Assembly: GCA_022792395.1 (NCBI GenBank)
Contig: JAAWAX010000037.1
Span: 1-64,000, forward strand
DNA: 64,000 nucleotides
Direction: 5' to 3'
From: Clostridia bacterium
Lineage (GTDB): Bacteria; Bacillota; Clostridia; TANB77; CAG-508
Made by a program: the position numbers and the translations under genes. The notes beneath the pieces are model-generated. The model saw only the letters and a list, made by a program, of their open reading frames with translations. It was not told where the DNA came from and did no database searches. Below are positions 46,265-54,361 of this stretch, piece after piece. Every line of letters begins with the position of its first letter. The first letter of the stretch is position 1.

Positions 46265-48916
46265 ATGATGCAAGATAAATATAATCCAAAAGATTTTGAA
46301 GAAAAATTATACAAACATTGGGAAGAAGAAGGATATTTCAAACCAAATATGGACAAAAACAAAGAAAGTTATTGTATTATGATGCCGCCACCAAATGTAA
46401 CAGGGAAATTACATATGGGACATGCATTAGATGATACCATACAAGATATCTTAATTCGTTTCAAAAGAATGCAAGGTTATAATGCTTTATGGCTTCCAGG
46501 AACTGACCATGCATCCATTTCAACAGAAATGAAAGTGGTTCAAAAATTAAAAGAAGAAGGAAAGACCAAACAAGATTTAGGAAGAGAGAAATTTATAGAG
46601 GAAGCATGGGATTGGACTAGACTTTATGGAGGAACCATTCAAGAACAACAAAGAAAGTTGGGATGTTCTTGTGATTGGGAAAGAAAAAGGTTTACATTAG
46701 ATGAAGGTTTATCCAATGCCGTTTTAGAGCAATTTGTTAATTTATATAACAAAGGACTAATTTATAAGGGAAAAAGAATGGTAAATTGGTGTACAAATTG
46801 TAATACCTCTATATCAGATGCAGAAGTAGAATACAAAGAAGAAGGTTCACATTTATGGCATATTCGTTACGCTGTAAAAGACACAGATAAGTATATTGTA
46901 GTAGCAACGACAAGACCAGAAACTATGTTAGGAGATACTGCAGTAGCGGTTCATCCAGAAGATGAAAGATACCAAGATTTAGTAGGAAAAACATGTATCT
47001 TACCAATTATGAATAAAGAAATTCCAATCATAGCAGATTCTTTTGTAGAAAAAGAATTTGGAACAGGAGCAGTTAAAATTACTCCTGCCCATGATATGAA
47101 TGACTATCAAGCTGGATTAAGGCATGATTTAGAGATTGTGGAAGTATTTGATGAAAACTTCAAAATGGGAAATTTAGTAGCAGAATACAAAGGAATGGAC
47201 TTATTAGAGGCAAGAAAGAAAATAGTAGAAAAATTAAAAGAAATAGGTGCATTGGTTAAAGAAGAAGAATACGCACACAATGTGGCAAAATGTGAAAGAT
47301 GTAAAAACACAATTGAACCTAAAATTTCGGAACAATGGTTTGTAAAAATGAAAGAATTAGCAAAGCCAGCTATTGAAGTTGTTAAAAATGATGAAGTTAA
47401 ATTCGTTCCAAAAAGATATGAAAAGACTTATTTTAATTGGATGGAAAATATCCAAGACTGGTGTATATCAAGACAATTGTGGTGGGGACATCAAATACCA
47501 GCTTACTATTGTGAAGAATGTGGACATATCCATGTTGCCAAGACCAAACCAGAAAAATGTGAAAAATGTGGTTCTCATCCATTAAAACAAGACCCAGACA
47601 CATTAGATACATGGTTCAGTTCTGCTTTGTGGCCATTCTCAACACTTGGATGGCCAAACACAGAAACCGAAGATTTAAAAACTTTTTATCCAACTAATGT
47701 ATTAGTAACAGGGTATGACATTATATTTTTCTGGATTGCTAGGATGGTATTTTCTGGACTAGAAACCATGAAAGAAAAACCATTTAGTGATGTCTTAATC
47801 CATGGAATTGTAAGAGATAGCCAAGGAAGAAAAATGTCAAAAACATTAGGAAATGGTGTAGATCCAATTGAAGTAATTGACCAATATGGTGCAGATAGTT
47901 TAAGATTTTCTGTATTGTCAGGAACTACCATGGGAAATGATATCCGCTATATGCCAGAAAAATTAGAACAAGCTTCTAATTTTGCTAATAAAATATGGAA
48001 TGCAGCTAAATTTGTCATCCATAATATGGCATCAAAAGAAGAAATACTTGCTTTTGGCAATTCTATTAAAGATAAAGAAACAGGAAAATATAAATCCGAA
48101 GGATTGAAAATAGAAGATAGATGGATTTTAAACAAATTAGATCATTTAATCAAAACAGTTACTAGAAATATAGAAGAATACGATTTAGGAATTGCTTTAG
48201 ATAATATCTATAGTTTTATTTGGAATGAATTTTGTGACTGGTATATTGAAATGGTTAAGACAAGATTATATAGCGAAAATAAGCAAGATAAAATTGGAGT
48301 AAGTTTCGTTTTAAATTATGTATTTGGTAATAGTTTAAAATTATTACATCCATTTATGCCTTTTGTAACCTCTAAAGTTTATGCAGAATTAGTCAACTAT
48401 GATGATAAAGAATTAATGGTGGCACATTGGCCAAAAACAAAACAAAGAGTGGATTATGATGAGAACAATGATATCATAGAAAAAATAAAAGATATGATAG
48501 TAGAAATCAGAAATATTAGGGCTAGTAAAAATATTCATCCATCTAAAAAAGCAGATTTAATATTGGTAACAGAAACATATCAAGATGAAATTGAAGAAGC
48601 CAAGGAATTTTTATTGAAACTAGGATTTGGTAAAAGTATAACCGTTCAAAATAATAAGGTAGGAATTCCAGAAGATAGTATTCAAATTATAACAGATGGC
48701 ATTGAATTATATATGCCTTTAGAAGGTCTAATTGATAAGGAAGAGGAACGCAAAAGACAAGAAGAAGAAAAAGCAAGACTAAAACAAGAAATTGCAAGAT
48801 GTGAGAAAATGCTTTCTAATCCAGGTTTTGTAAATAAAGCACCACAAACTAAAATTGAAGAGGAAAAAGCAAAGTTAGAGAAGTATAGAACAATGCTTGA
48901 GAAGATTGAAAAATAG
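46265..48916 (+). CDS. valS: Valyl-tRNA synthetase
   Basis: ValRS charges tRNA-Val and edits mischarged threonine. The 883-residue class I enzyme has the HIGH-type PPPNVTGKLHMGHAL near residue 39, the editing-domain motifs TTRPETMLGDTAVAVHP and DMNDYQAGLRH, the zinc-like CERCKN and CEECGH...CEKCGSHPL clusters, WFSSALWPFSTLGWP, and the KMSKS-type GRKMSKTLGNG near 523. The C-terminal 65 residues form the ValRS coiled coil (RKRQEEEKARLKQEIAR...KIEEEKAKLEKY). ATG 46265 (or the adjacent ATG 46268) follows AGGAG. Its leader is the T-box at 45455. Confidence 0.97.
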   Translation: MMQDKYNPKDFEEKLYKHWEEEGYFKPNMDKNKESYCIMMPPPNVTGKLHMGHALDDTIQDILIRFKRMQGYNALWLPGTDHASISTEMKVVQKLKEEGKTKQDLGREKFIEEAWDWTRLYGGTIQEQQRKLGCSCDWERKRFTLDEGLSNAVLEQFVNLYNKGLIYKGKRMVNWCTNCNTSISDAEVEYKEEGSHLWHIRYAVKDTDKYIVVATTRPETMLGDTAVAVHPEDERYQDLVGKTCILPIMNKEIPIIADSFVEKEFGTGAVKITPAHDMNDYQAGLRHDLEIVEVFDENFKMGNLVAEYKGMDLLEARKKIVEKLKEIGALVKEEEYAHNVAKCERCKNTIEPKISEQWFVKMKELAKPAIEVVKNDEVKFVPKRYEKTYFNWMENIQDWCISRQLWWGHQIPAYYCEECGHIHVAKTKPEKCEKCGSHPLKQDPDTLDTWFSSALWPFSTLGWPNTETEDLKTFYPTNVLVTGYDIIFFWIARMVFSGLETMKEKPFSDVLIHGIVRDSQGRKMSKTLGNGVDPIEVIDQYGADSLRFSVLSGTTMGNDIRYMPEKLEQASNFANKIWNAAKFVIHNMASKEEILAFGNSIKDKETGKYKSEGLKIEDRWILNKLDHLIKTVTRNIEEYDLGIALDNIYSFIWNEFCDWYIEMVKTRLYSENKQDKIGVSFVLNYVFGNSLKLLHPFMPFVTSKVYAELVNYDDKELMVAHWPKTKQRVDYDENNDIIEKIKDMIVEIRNIRASKNIHPSKKADLILVTETYQDEIEEAKEFLLKLGFGKSITVQNNKVGIPEDSIQIITDGIELYMPLEGLIDKEEERKRQEEEKARLKQEIARCEKMLSNPGFVNKAPQTKIEEEKAKLEKYRTMLEKIEK

Positions 48917-49009
48917 AAGGTTTACTGGTTAGAGAATTTTTTGAGTAAAAAATAAAATGAGCTAAAAATATTAGGAAAATGGAACATTTAATAGAAAGAT
49001 AGGTATTGT

Positions 49010-49042
49010 AGAGATTACGAATTAATGTAATCTCTATTTTTC
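49010..49042 (+). terminator. Terminator of valS
   Basis: AGAGATTAC/GTAATCTCT stem, then ATTTTT. Confidence 0.85.
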
Positions 49043-49096
49043 ATTAAACTACTTTTATATTATACATAAAAAGCTTTTAAATAGGATAGATTTTTT

Positions 49097-49122
49097 TGTC
49101 GAAAACTTCTAACAAATCGACA
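49097..49122 (+). promoter_or_regulatory. Two Spo0A boxes upstream of the spoIIA operon
   Basis: TGTCGAA at 49097-49103 is a perfect 0A box; ATCGACA at 49116-49122 is a second in the opposite orientation with one mismatch. They lie 20-45 bases upstream of a -35 element, as expected for activation by Spo0A~P. Confidence 0.75.
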
Positions 49123-49142
49123 AAACTTCTTAAGTTTTACTC

Positions 49143-49171
49143 TTGGAAAAAAATGTAAATCGTATTATAAT
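49143..49171 (+). promoter_or_regulatory. Candidate spoIIA promoter
   Basis: TTGGAA 49143-49148, 17-base spacer, TATAAT 49166-49171 (sigma-A type; in Bacillus the equivalent promoter uses sigma-H). Confidence 0.55.
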
Positions 49172-49180
49172 ACAAAACGA

Positions 49181-49246
49181 TGGCTAAAGTGGGACAGGCA
49201 CAACTTAGCCATTAATGGTTAAGTTGTGCCTGTCCCACTTTGACCA
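49181..49246. repeat. GTGGGACAGGCAC-type palindromic repeat upstream of spoIIAA
   Basis: TGGCTAAAGTGGGACAGGCA at the left; TGCCTGTCCCACTTTGACCA at the right; the loop contains AGCCATTAATGGTT. It lies between promoter and start codon, so it would be a hairpin in the spoIIA leader. Confidence 0.85.
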
Positions 49247-49264
49247 CTTAAGAAAGGAGTCAAA

Positions 49265-49597
49265 ATGGAATCAAAATTTTATGAAGAAGACAAGTTGCTA
49301 GTTTTTAAAATTACAGATGAAATTGATGATTATAGTGTACAAAAGATAAGGAGGAAAGCGGATTATGAAATGGAAAGATATATGCCTAAAAGAGTTATAT
49401 TTGATTTTGATTGTGTCACTTTCATGGATAGTGCAGGAATAGGAATGGTAATAGGAAGGTACAAATTTGCTAATATGATAGGAGCCAAATTAGAAGTAAG
49501 TAATTTGACACAAAGTGTAAAAAGGATATTTGAAATGAGTGGCATCTTAAAGTTAATTCCAGTGGCTAAAGTGGGACAGGCACAAGTTAGCCATTAA
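49265..49597 (+). CDS. spoIIAA: Anti-sigma-F factor antagonist SpoIIAA, C-terminus encoded by a repeat
   Basis: SpoIIAA is a STAS-domain protein which, when unphosphorylated, frees sigma-F from SpoIIAB. The 110 residues include the conserved RVIFDFDCVTFMDSAGIGMV with the phosphorylated serine in MDSAGIG (near residue 58), then RYKFANMIGAKLEVSNLTQS and RIFEMSGILKLIPV. From about residue 100 on (AKVGQAQVSH, stop) the sequence is that of the palindromic repeat starting at 49563, which supplies the last ten codons and the stop. The STAS core is complete, so function is probably kept. ATG 49265 follows AGAAAGGAG. Confidence 0.92.
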   Translation: MESKFYEEDKLLVFKITDEIDDYSVQKIRRKADYEMERYMPKRVIFDFDCVTFMDSAGIGMVIGRYKFANMIGAKLEVSNLTQSVKRIFEMSGILKLIPVAKVGQAQVSH

Positions 49598-49673
49598 TGG
49601 TTAACTTGTGCCTGTCCCACTTTGACCAAATTTAGCCAGTAATGGTCAAACGGTGCCTGTCCCAGTTTGACCA
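49563..49673. repeat. GTGGGACAGGCAC-type repeat overlapping the spoIIAA 3' end
   Basis: An intact palindrome (49563-49628) is followed by a partial unit (TTAGCCAGTAATGGTCAAACGGTGCCTGTCCCAGTTTGACCA region, 49630-49673). The first half encodes the end of SpoIIAA; the rest fills the gap to spoIIAB. Confidence 0.85.
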
Positions 49674-49695
49674 AAAAAGAAAGGATAAAAGAGAA

Positions 49696-50172
49696 ATGAA
49701 AGATATGTTTGAAAATGAAATGAAATTAGAGTTTATTAGTAAATCTAAAAACGAGGCATTTGCAAGAGTTACTGTGGCAGCTTTTGCTGCTCAATTAGAC
49801 CCTACCATTGAAGAGTTAGCCGATATAAAAACAGCGGTTTCAGAAGCAGTAACCAATTGTATTATTCATGGATATGAAGATAAACAAGGAATTGTAAAGA
49901 TAGTAGGACATTTAAAAGAAGATGAAATTATACTTGAAATTTCTGATAAAGGAAAAGGAATTGAAAACATAGATATAGCAAAAGAACCATTATATACAAC
50001 AAAGCCAAATTTAGAGAGGTCTGGTATGGGATTTACGATTATGGAGAGTTTTATGGATACGATAGAGATAGAGTCAATTATAGGATTAGGAACAAAAGTA
50101 ACTATGACAAAAAAAATAAAGCCAAAAATTGAAACAGAAGAAGAGGATTTTCAAATGATGACAAAAGATTAA
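49696..50172 (+). CDS. spoIIAB: Anti-sigma-F factor / serine kinase SpoIIAB
   Basis: SpoIIAB binds and inhibits sigma-F and phosphorylates SpoIIAA. The 158-residue protein has a GHKL ATPase fold: the N box [13 protein letters not shown] near residue 51, G1 box [10 protein letters not shown] near 88, and G2 box [14 protein letters not shown] near 112. Start ATG 49696 ([13 protein letters not shown]) follows GAAAGGAT; the longer in-frame start at 49642 would be encoded by the repeat and contains a CGG, so it is rejected. It ends 17 bases before sigF, consistent with the spoIIAA-spoIIAB-sigF operon. Confidence 0.93.
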   Translation: MKDMFENEMKLEFISKSKNEAFARVTVAAFAAQLDPTIEELADIKTAVSEAVTNCIIHGYEDKQGIVKIVGHLKEDEIILEISDKGKGIENIDIAKEPLYTTKPNLERSGMGFTIMESFMDTIEIESIIGLGTKVTMTKKIKPKIETEEEDFQMMTKD

Positions 50173-50189
50173 AATAAAAGGGGTTTACT

Positions 50190-50922
50190 ATGTACGAAAA
50201 TGATATAGAAGCAATTAAAAAAGCCCAAACACGGAGATAAATTTGAAATGCAAAAATTAATTGAACAAAATAATGGACTAATCTGGAGTATTGTAAAAAG
50301 ATTTAATGGAAGAGGATATGAACTAGAAGATTTATACCAAATTGGTTGTTTGGGGTTTATTAAATCGATAAAACGATTTGATTTGACCTTTGATGTGAAA
50401 TTATCAACTTATGCTGTACCATATATGATTGGAGAAATTAAGAGACATATCAGAGATGATGGTCCTGTTAAGGTAAGCAGAAGTATTAAAGAATTAAGTA
50501 TCAAAATAAGAGAATTGCAAAAAGAATATTTTTATAAAAAAGGAGAAGAAATAACGATTCATCAAATAGCAAAAGAATTAAAAATTCCCAAGGAAGATAT
50601 TGTTTTAGCAATGGAATCAAGTAATTCAATCGAATCGATTGAGGCAAGTACCTATACCAATCAAAAAGATGGAAATAGCATTAGCTTGTTAGAAACATTA
50701 GCAAGTAATCAAAATGAAGAAGAAATGATAACCAATAAATTAACGGTAAATCAACTAATTGAAAATTTAGAAACACGAGATAAAGAAATTATTTTGTTAC
50801 GATTTTATAAAGAAAAAACACAAGCACAAGTAGCAAAAATTCTAGGAATTACACAAGTACAAGTCTCAAGACTGGAACGAAAGATTTTAGGAAATATGAA
50901 AAATAAGTTAAAAGAAGCATGA
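50190..50922 (+). CDS. sigF: RNA polymerase sigma-F factor, interrupted at CGG
   Basis: Forespore-specific sigma-70-family factor. With the +1 shift at CGG 50232-50234 the protein is 243 residues, close to the usual 250: MYENDIEAIKKAQTGDKFEM, region 2 (GLIWSIVKRFNGRGYELEDL, YQIGCLGFIKSIKRFD, YAVPYMIGEIKRHIRDDGPV), region 3, and region 4 (KEIILLRFYKEKTQAQVAKI, GITQVQVSRLERKIL). ATG 50190 follows AAAAGGGG. Without a shift the reading ends after 16 codons. An alternative that avoids the shift is initiation at ATG 50248, with GGAG 11 bases upstream; this would lose only 19 residues, so this site is less decisive than the others. Confidence 0.92.
50232..50234 (+). other. In-frame CGG, +1 frameshift site 6 (sigF codon 15)
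   Basis: The zero frame reads CAA ACA CGG AGA TAA. Skipping the C gives ACA (C) GGA GAT AAA, that is TGDK, the GD pair common at this place in sigma-F/G factors. Confidence 0.75.
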
Positions 50923-50954
50923 ATTATCAATCATAAAGGAGAGGAGTAAAAAAT

Positions 50955-51956
50955 GTGAAAAAATTTTGGTTATACTTTTTTGCTTTTATTTTTATCTGTT
51001 TTTTCATGCCAGCTTTACTTACGAAGAGAGATAAACCAGTAAATGCAGAGGAAACAGAACAAGTAGAAAATAAAACAGAAACAAATGAATATGAATATAA
51101 AAATTATGGAACGATAAAATTATTGCATAAAAAAACAAATGAAGTAGAAGAAGTTGCATTAGATGAATATCTTTGCCATGTAGTATCAGCAGAAATGCCA
51201 GCAGATTTTGAATTAGAAGCGTTAAAAGCTCAAGCAGTAGTGGCTAGGACATATACTATTTATAAAGTGGAAAATAAGAAACATGATAATGCTGACATTT
51301 GTGATGACTCTACTTGTTGTCAAGCATGGATTTCAAAAGAGGACAGATTAGCCAGATGGGAAGAAAATGTCAGAGAAAGCAATTGGAAAAGAATAGAACA
51401 ATGCGTCAATGAAACAAAAGGAAAAATCATTACTTATGAAAATCAACCAATTAATGCATTTTTCCATAGTAATAGTGGAGGAACAACAGAACTTCCTGTT
51501 AATGTTTGGGGGGGAGGAAGTGATTTACCGTATTTACAAGTGGTAGAAACAGCAGGAGAAGAAGGCTATAGCCAATATGCTTCCGAAATAGAACTTTCTA
51601 ATGATGAACTAATAAGCAAGCTAAAAGAGAAATATGCGGATATTCAGATTGATTTTGGAAATAATGAAGAGATTAAGATTATAGAATATACAGATAGTAA
51701 TCGAGTAAAAACTGTAAAATTTGGGAATCATGAAATTTCAGGAGTGGAAGCAAGAAGTATATTTGGTTTAAAATCAACTAATTTTGAAATAATAAAAGAA
51801 AATGATAAAATAAAATTTTCAGTAAAAGGATATGGACATGGTGTTGGAATGAGCCAAACGGGAGCTGACACAATGGCAAAACAAGGAAGTAATTATGAAG
51901 AAATTGTACATCATTTCTATGTGGGTGTAGAAATAAAAGAAATAAATTCTTTATAA
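50955..51956 (+). CDS. spoIID: Stage II sporulation protein D
   Basis: SpoIID is a membrane-anchored lytic transglycosylase that acts during engulfment. The 333-residue protein has an N-terminal membrane segment (residues 3-20), then the SpoIID core: LDEYLCHVVSAEMPADFELE with the catalytic Glu near residue 79, ALKAQAVVARTYTIYK, FHSNSGGTTELPVNVWGG near 178, and the terminal GYGHGVGMSQTGADTMAKQG. Start is GTG 50955 after GGAGAGGAG. It sits 32 bases after sigF, unlike Bacillus where spoIID is elsewhere, and just upstream of the spoIIQ-like gene. Confidence 0.95.
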   Translation: MKKFWLYFFAFIFICFFMPALLTKRDKPVNAEETEQVENKTETNEYEYKNYGTIKLLHKKTNEVEEVALDEYLCHVVSAEMPADFELEALKAQAVVARTYTIYKVENKKHDNADICDDSTCCQAWISKEDRLARWEENVRESNWKRIEQCVNETKGKIITYENQPINAFFHSNSGGTTELPVNVWGGGSDLPYLQVVETAGEEGYSQYASEIELSNDELISKLKEKYADIQIDFGNNEEIKIIEYTDSNRVKTVKFGNHEISGVEARSIFGLKSTNFEIIKENDKIKFSVKGYGHGVGMSQTGADTMAKQGSNYEEIVHHFYVGVEIKEINSL

Positions 51957-52017
51957 ATGTATAATCCTCTAAAAATAGGAAATACTTGTAATAATAAAAC
52001 TATTTAAGGAGGATTAT

Positions 52018-52830
52018 ATGAGAAGAGAGAATAGAAGAAAAAATTCGCACAGCAAAATGACAACCGATAAGATTATACTATATGCAGGGATTGGAGTAGC
52101 TATTTTAGCGGTAGTGGTATTTGCTTTATTTATGTACAGCAAAAATTTAAGTGATGATATGAAAAATAGTAGTATGAGTTTAGAACAGATGGCCAATATG
52201 GCAAACAACAATACAGTCAATACAGAAAGTGCTAGTACAGAGATAGGAAAATCAGTAGAAGAATCTGCCAATGAATTAAAAGAAACCAATACAACTAATA
52301 GCATGAATACAACTAATTCGGCAAGCAATCAAACCACTAATAATACAACCAATACAAACAAAACTAACAATACGGCTAATACGACAACAAATACCAATAC
52401 TACCAATGCAGAAACGAAAAAAGAATTAAGTTTTGAAAAACCAGTAGAAGGTGAAATCATGAGGGAATATGCGAAAGACAATTTGATTTATTCTGCTACT
52501 TTAGCGGAATGGACAACTCATACAGGAATTGATATAAAGGCAGATAAAACGACTGTTGTAAAAGCTGCTGAAGCAGGAACCGTAAAGTCAATTAAAAATG
52601 ACCCAAGATATGGATTAACAATTGTGATTGAACATGAAGACAATTTTCAAACTGTATATGCGAATTTATTAACTTCGGAATTTGTGGTAGAAGGAGAAAA
52701 GGTAGAAAAAGGACAATCGATTGGAACGGTTGGAAATACAGCTGTTTTTGAAATTGCAGATGAACCACATCTTCATTTTGAAATCTTAAAAGATTCTTTA
52801 CCAGTTGATCCAAGTATTTATATAAAGTAA
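52018..52830 (+). CDS. spoIIQ: SpoIIQ-like LytM/M23 peptidase
   Basis: The 270-residue protein has a basic N-terminus, one membrane span (residues 19-39), a long Asn/Thr-rich linker (75-125) and an M23 domain: HTGIDIKADKT near residue 167 (His and Asp zinc ligands), GLTIVIEHEDNFQTVYANLL and EPHLHFEIL near 250 (HxH). All zinc ligands are present, so it is a predicted active endopeptidase, as in clostridial SpoIIQ and unlike the inactive Bacillus protein. In the forespore membrane SpoIIQ pairs with SpoIIIAH and cooperates with SpoIID. The location after spoIID supports the assignment. ATG 52018 follows AAGGAGGATT. Confidence 0.88.
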   Translation: MRRENRRKNSHSKMTTDKIILYAGIGVAILAVVVFALFMYSKNLSDDMKNSSMSLEQMANMANNNTVNTESASTEIGKSVEESANELKETNTTNSMNTTNSASNQTTNNTTNTNKTNNTANTTTNTNTTNAETKKELSFEKPVEGEIMREYAKDNLIYSATLAEWTTHTGIDIKADKTTVVKAAEAGTVKSIKNDPRYGLTIVIEHEDNFQTVYANLLTSEFVVEGEKVEKGQSIGTVGNTAVFEIADEPHLHFEILKDSLPVDPSIYIK

Positions 52831-52895
52831 AAAAATAGAGAGAATATGAACTGCTCTTTAAAAAGAAGGCACTTCCTAGTCTCTCTCTATTTTTA
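52831..52895 (+). terminator. Terminator of the sporulation cluster
   Basis: AATAGAGAGA (52835) pairs with TCTCTCTATT (52882), followed by TTTT. Confidence 0.8.
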
Positions 52896-52917
52896 TCTTT
52901 TAAAAATTAGTGATTCG

Positions 52918-52994
52918 TATTTTTTATATTGTAGAAAAGTTCTACATAGTATACTTTATCTGCTATCGCTTAAGAATTCTTAAATTCGTATTTT
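52918..52994 (+). repeat. Second dispersed repeat family, copy a
   Basis: TATATTGTAGAAAAGTTCTA, then TACTTTATCTG, TATCGCT and ATTCTTAAATTCGT are shared in order with 62349-62515. It leads directly into three-hairpin element copy 2. Confidence 0.6.
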
Positions 52995-53186
52995 ATTGTA
53001 TAGGAAAAATTAATTTTTCCTATACAATAAAATACATTCCACAGAAAATTCTTACAGAATTTTCGCGGGCGAACTTCTAACACATCATGAATTTGTAACA
53101 GCTAAAGCTTAACAACTTCAAGAAAAGACGGGGCATGTAAATAATCTAAAAGGTCAAAAAAATTTCAATCATGCCCCTTTTGTTCT
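52995..53186 (+). repeat. Three-hairpin dispersed element, copy 2
   Basis: Perfect inverted repeat ATTGTATAGGAAAAATT, core ATTCCACAG, stem AAAATTC/GAATTTT, CGCGGGCGAAC, then a GGGGCATG...CATGCCCC hairpin. Nearly identical to copy 1. The minus-strand asd stop codon lies inside the last hairpin, which therefore probably ends asd transcription. Confidence 0.85.
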
Positions 53187-54164
53187 TAGTTTTTCTATAA
53201 TTTGAATGGCATTACTAGCAGCTCCTTTACGAATATTGTCAGCCACTACCCAAAGATTAATACCAGAATCAACACTTTCATCACGGCGAACTCTACCAAC
53301 AAAAACTTCATCATGCCCATTAGCTGTTATTGGCATAGGATATAAATCAGAAGAAAGGTCATCTTGTAAAATTAAATTAGGAAAACTCTTTAAAGTAGCG
53401 ATTACATCTTCCATTTCAAAGTTTTTATCAAATTCTATATTAATCGATTCAGAATGACAATTGCTAACAGGAACTCTAACCGTTGTAGCGGTTATTCGTA
53501 AATCGGGCCTATGTAAGATTTTTTTTGTTTCATTTATCATTTTTAATTCCTCTTTTGAATAGCCATTTTCCATAAAAACATCAATATGTGGTAAACAATT
53601 ATTGTAAATAGGATGAGGAAATTTCTTTAAAGGGATAGAATTATCGGTATTTTTTAAGTCGCACAAAGCATCTTTTCCAGCACCAGATACAGCTTGATAA
53701 GTAGAATAAACAATTCTTTTGATATGATATTTATCTTCTAAAGCCTTTAAAGGAAGCGTAGCTTGAATGGTTGAACAATTTGGATTACTAATAATTCCGT
53801 GATGATAAAAAGCATCTTCAAGATTAACTTCTGGAACGACTAAAGGAACATCATCATGCATACGAAAATAGCTACTATTGTCTATTACAATACAGCCTTT
53901 TTTGGCAGCAATGGGAGCAAATTTTTTAGCAATTTCTCCGCCAGCTGAAAAAATAGCGAAATCAAATCCAGAATCAAATGAATTTTCTGTTAATTCTTCT
54001 ACTAGATAATCGTTTCCTGATATAGAAAGAGAGATACCAGCTGATTTTTTAGAAGCAAATAAGCCATAACTTTCAATTGGTAATTTTTTTTCTTCTAATA
54101 TTTGGATAGCAGTTCTACCAACAAGACCAGTTGCTCCGACAATGGCTAGTTTGAATTTTTTCAA
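53169..54164 (-). CDS. asd: Aspartate-semialdehyde dehydrogenase
   Basis: Asd reduces aspartyl phosphate (the product of LysC) to the semialdehyde, feeding lysine, diaminopimelate, dipicolinate, threonine and methionine synthesis. The 331-residue protein has the NADP-binding AIVGATGLVGRTAIQIL, FSAGGEIAKKFAP, VIDNSSYFRM, the active-site cysteine in SNPNCSTIQATLPLK near residue 129, and TATTVRVPVSNCHSESI with the catalytic His. ATG 54164 follows AAGGAGG. The last codons (KLRTKGA) and stop lie within repeat copy 2. It is not linked to lysC here. Confidence 0.96.
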   Translation of the reverse strand: MKKFKLAIVGATGLVGRTAIQILEEKKLPIESYGLFASKKSAGISLSISGNDYLVEELTENSFDSGFDFAIFSAGGEIAKKFAPIAAKKGCIVIDNSSYFRMHDDVPLVVPEVNLEDAFYHHGIISNPNCSTIQATLPLKALEDKYHIKRIVYSTYQAVSGAGKDALCDLKNTDNSIPLKKFPHPIYNNCLPHIDVFMENGYSKEELKMINETKKILHRPDLRITATTVRVPVSNCHSESINIEFDKNFEMEDVIATLKSFPNLILQDDLSSDLYPMPITANGHDEVFVGRVRRDESVDSGINLWVVADNIRKGAASNAIQIIEKLRTKGA

Positions 54165-54361
54165 AATAATTACCTCCTTAAGGTATTAATAGCCAAAATA
54201 TTTTAGTTAAAATATCTTTGATAGTATTCTACTACAATTTGATGAAAAAGAAAATAGAGAACAAAAAGTTTATGAATAAAAATTAATTTAACAGATCTAA
54301 TAAACAGTATAAAAATAAGCAATAGATATTTGTTCTATTACTTACTTATATAGATAAATTG

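Noticed and set aside
49642-49695. Longer N-terminus for SpoIIAB starting at ATG 49642
   Set aside because: The extra codons are the GTGGGACAGGCAC-type repeat, include an in-frame CGG and have no SibD-type homology; ATG 49696 has a proper ribosome site.
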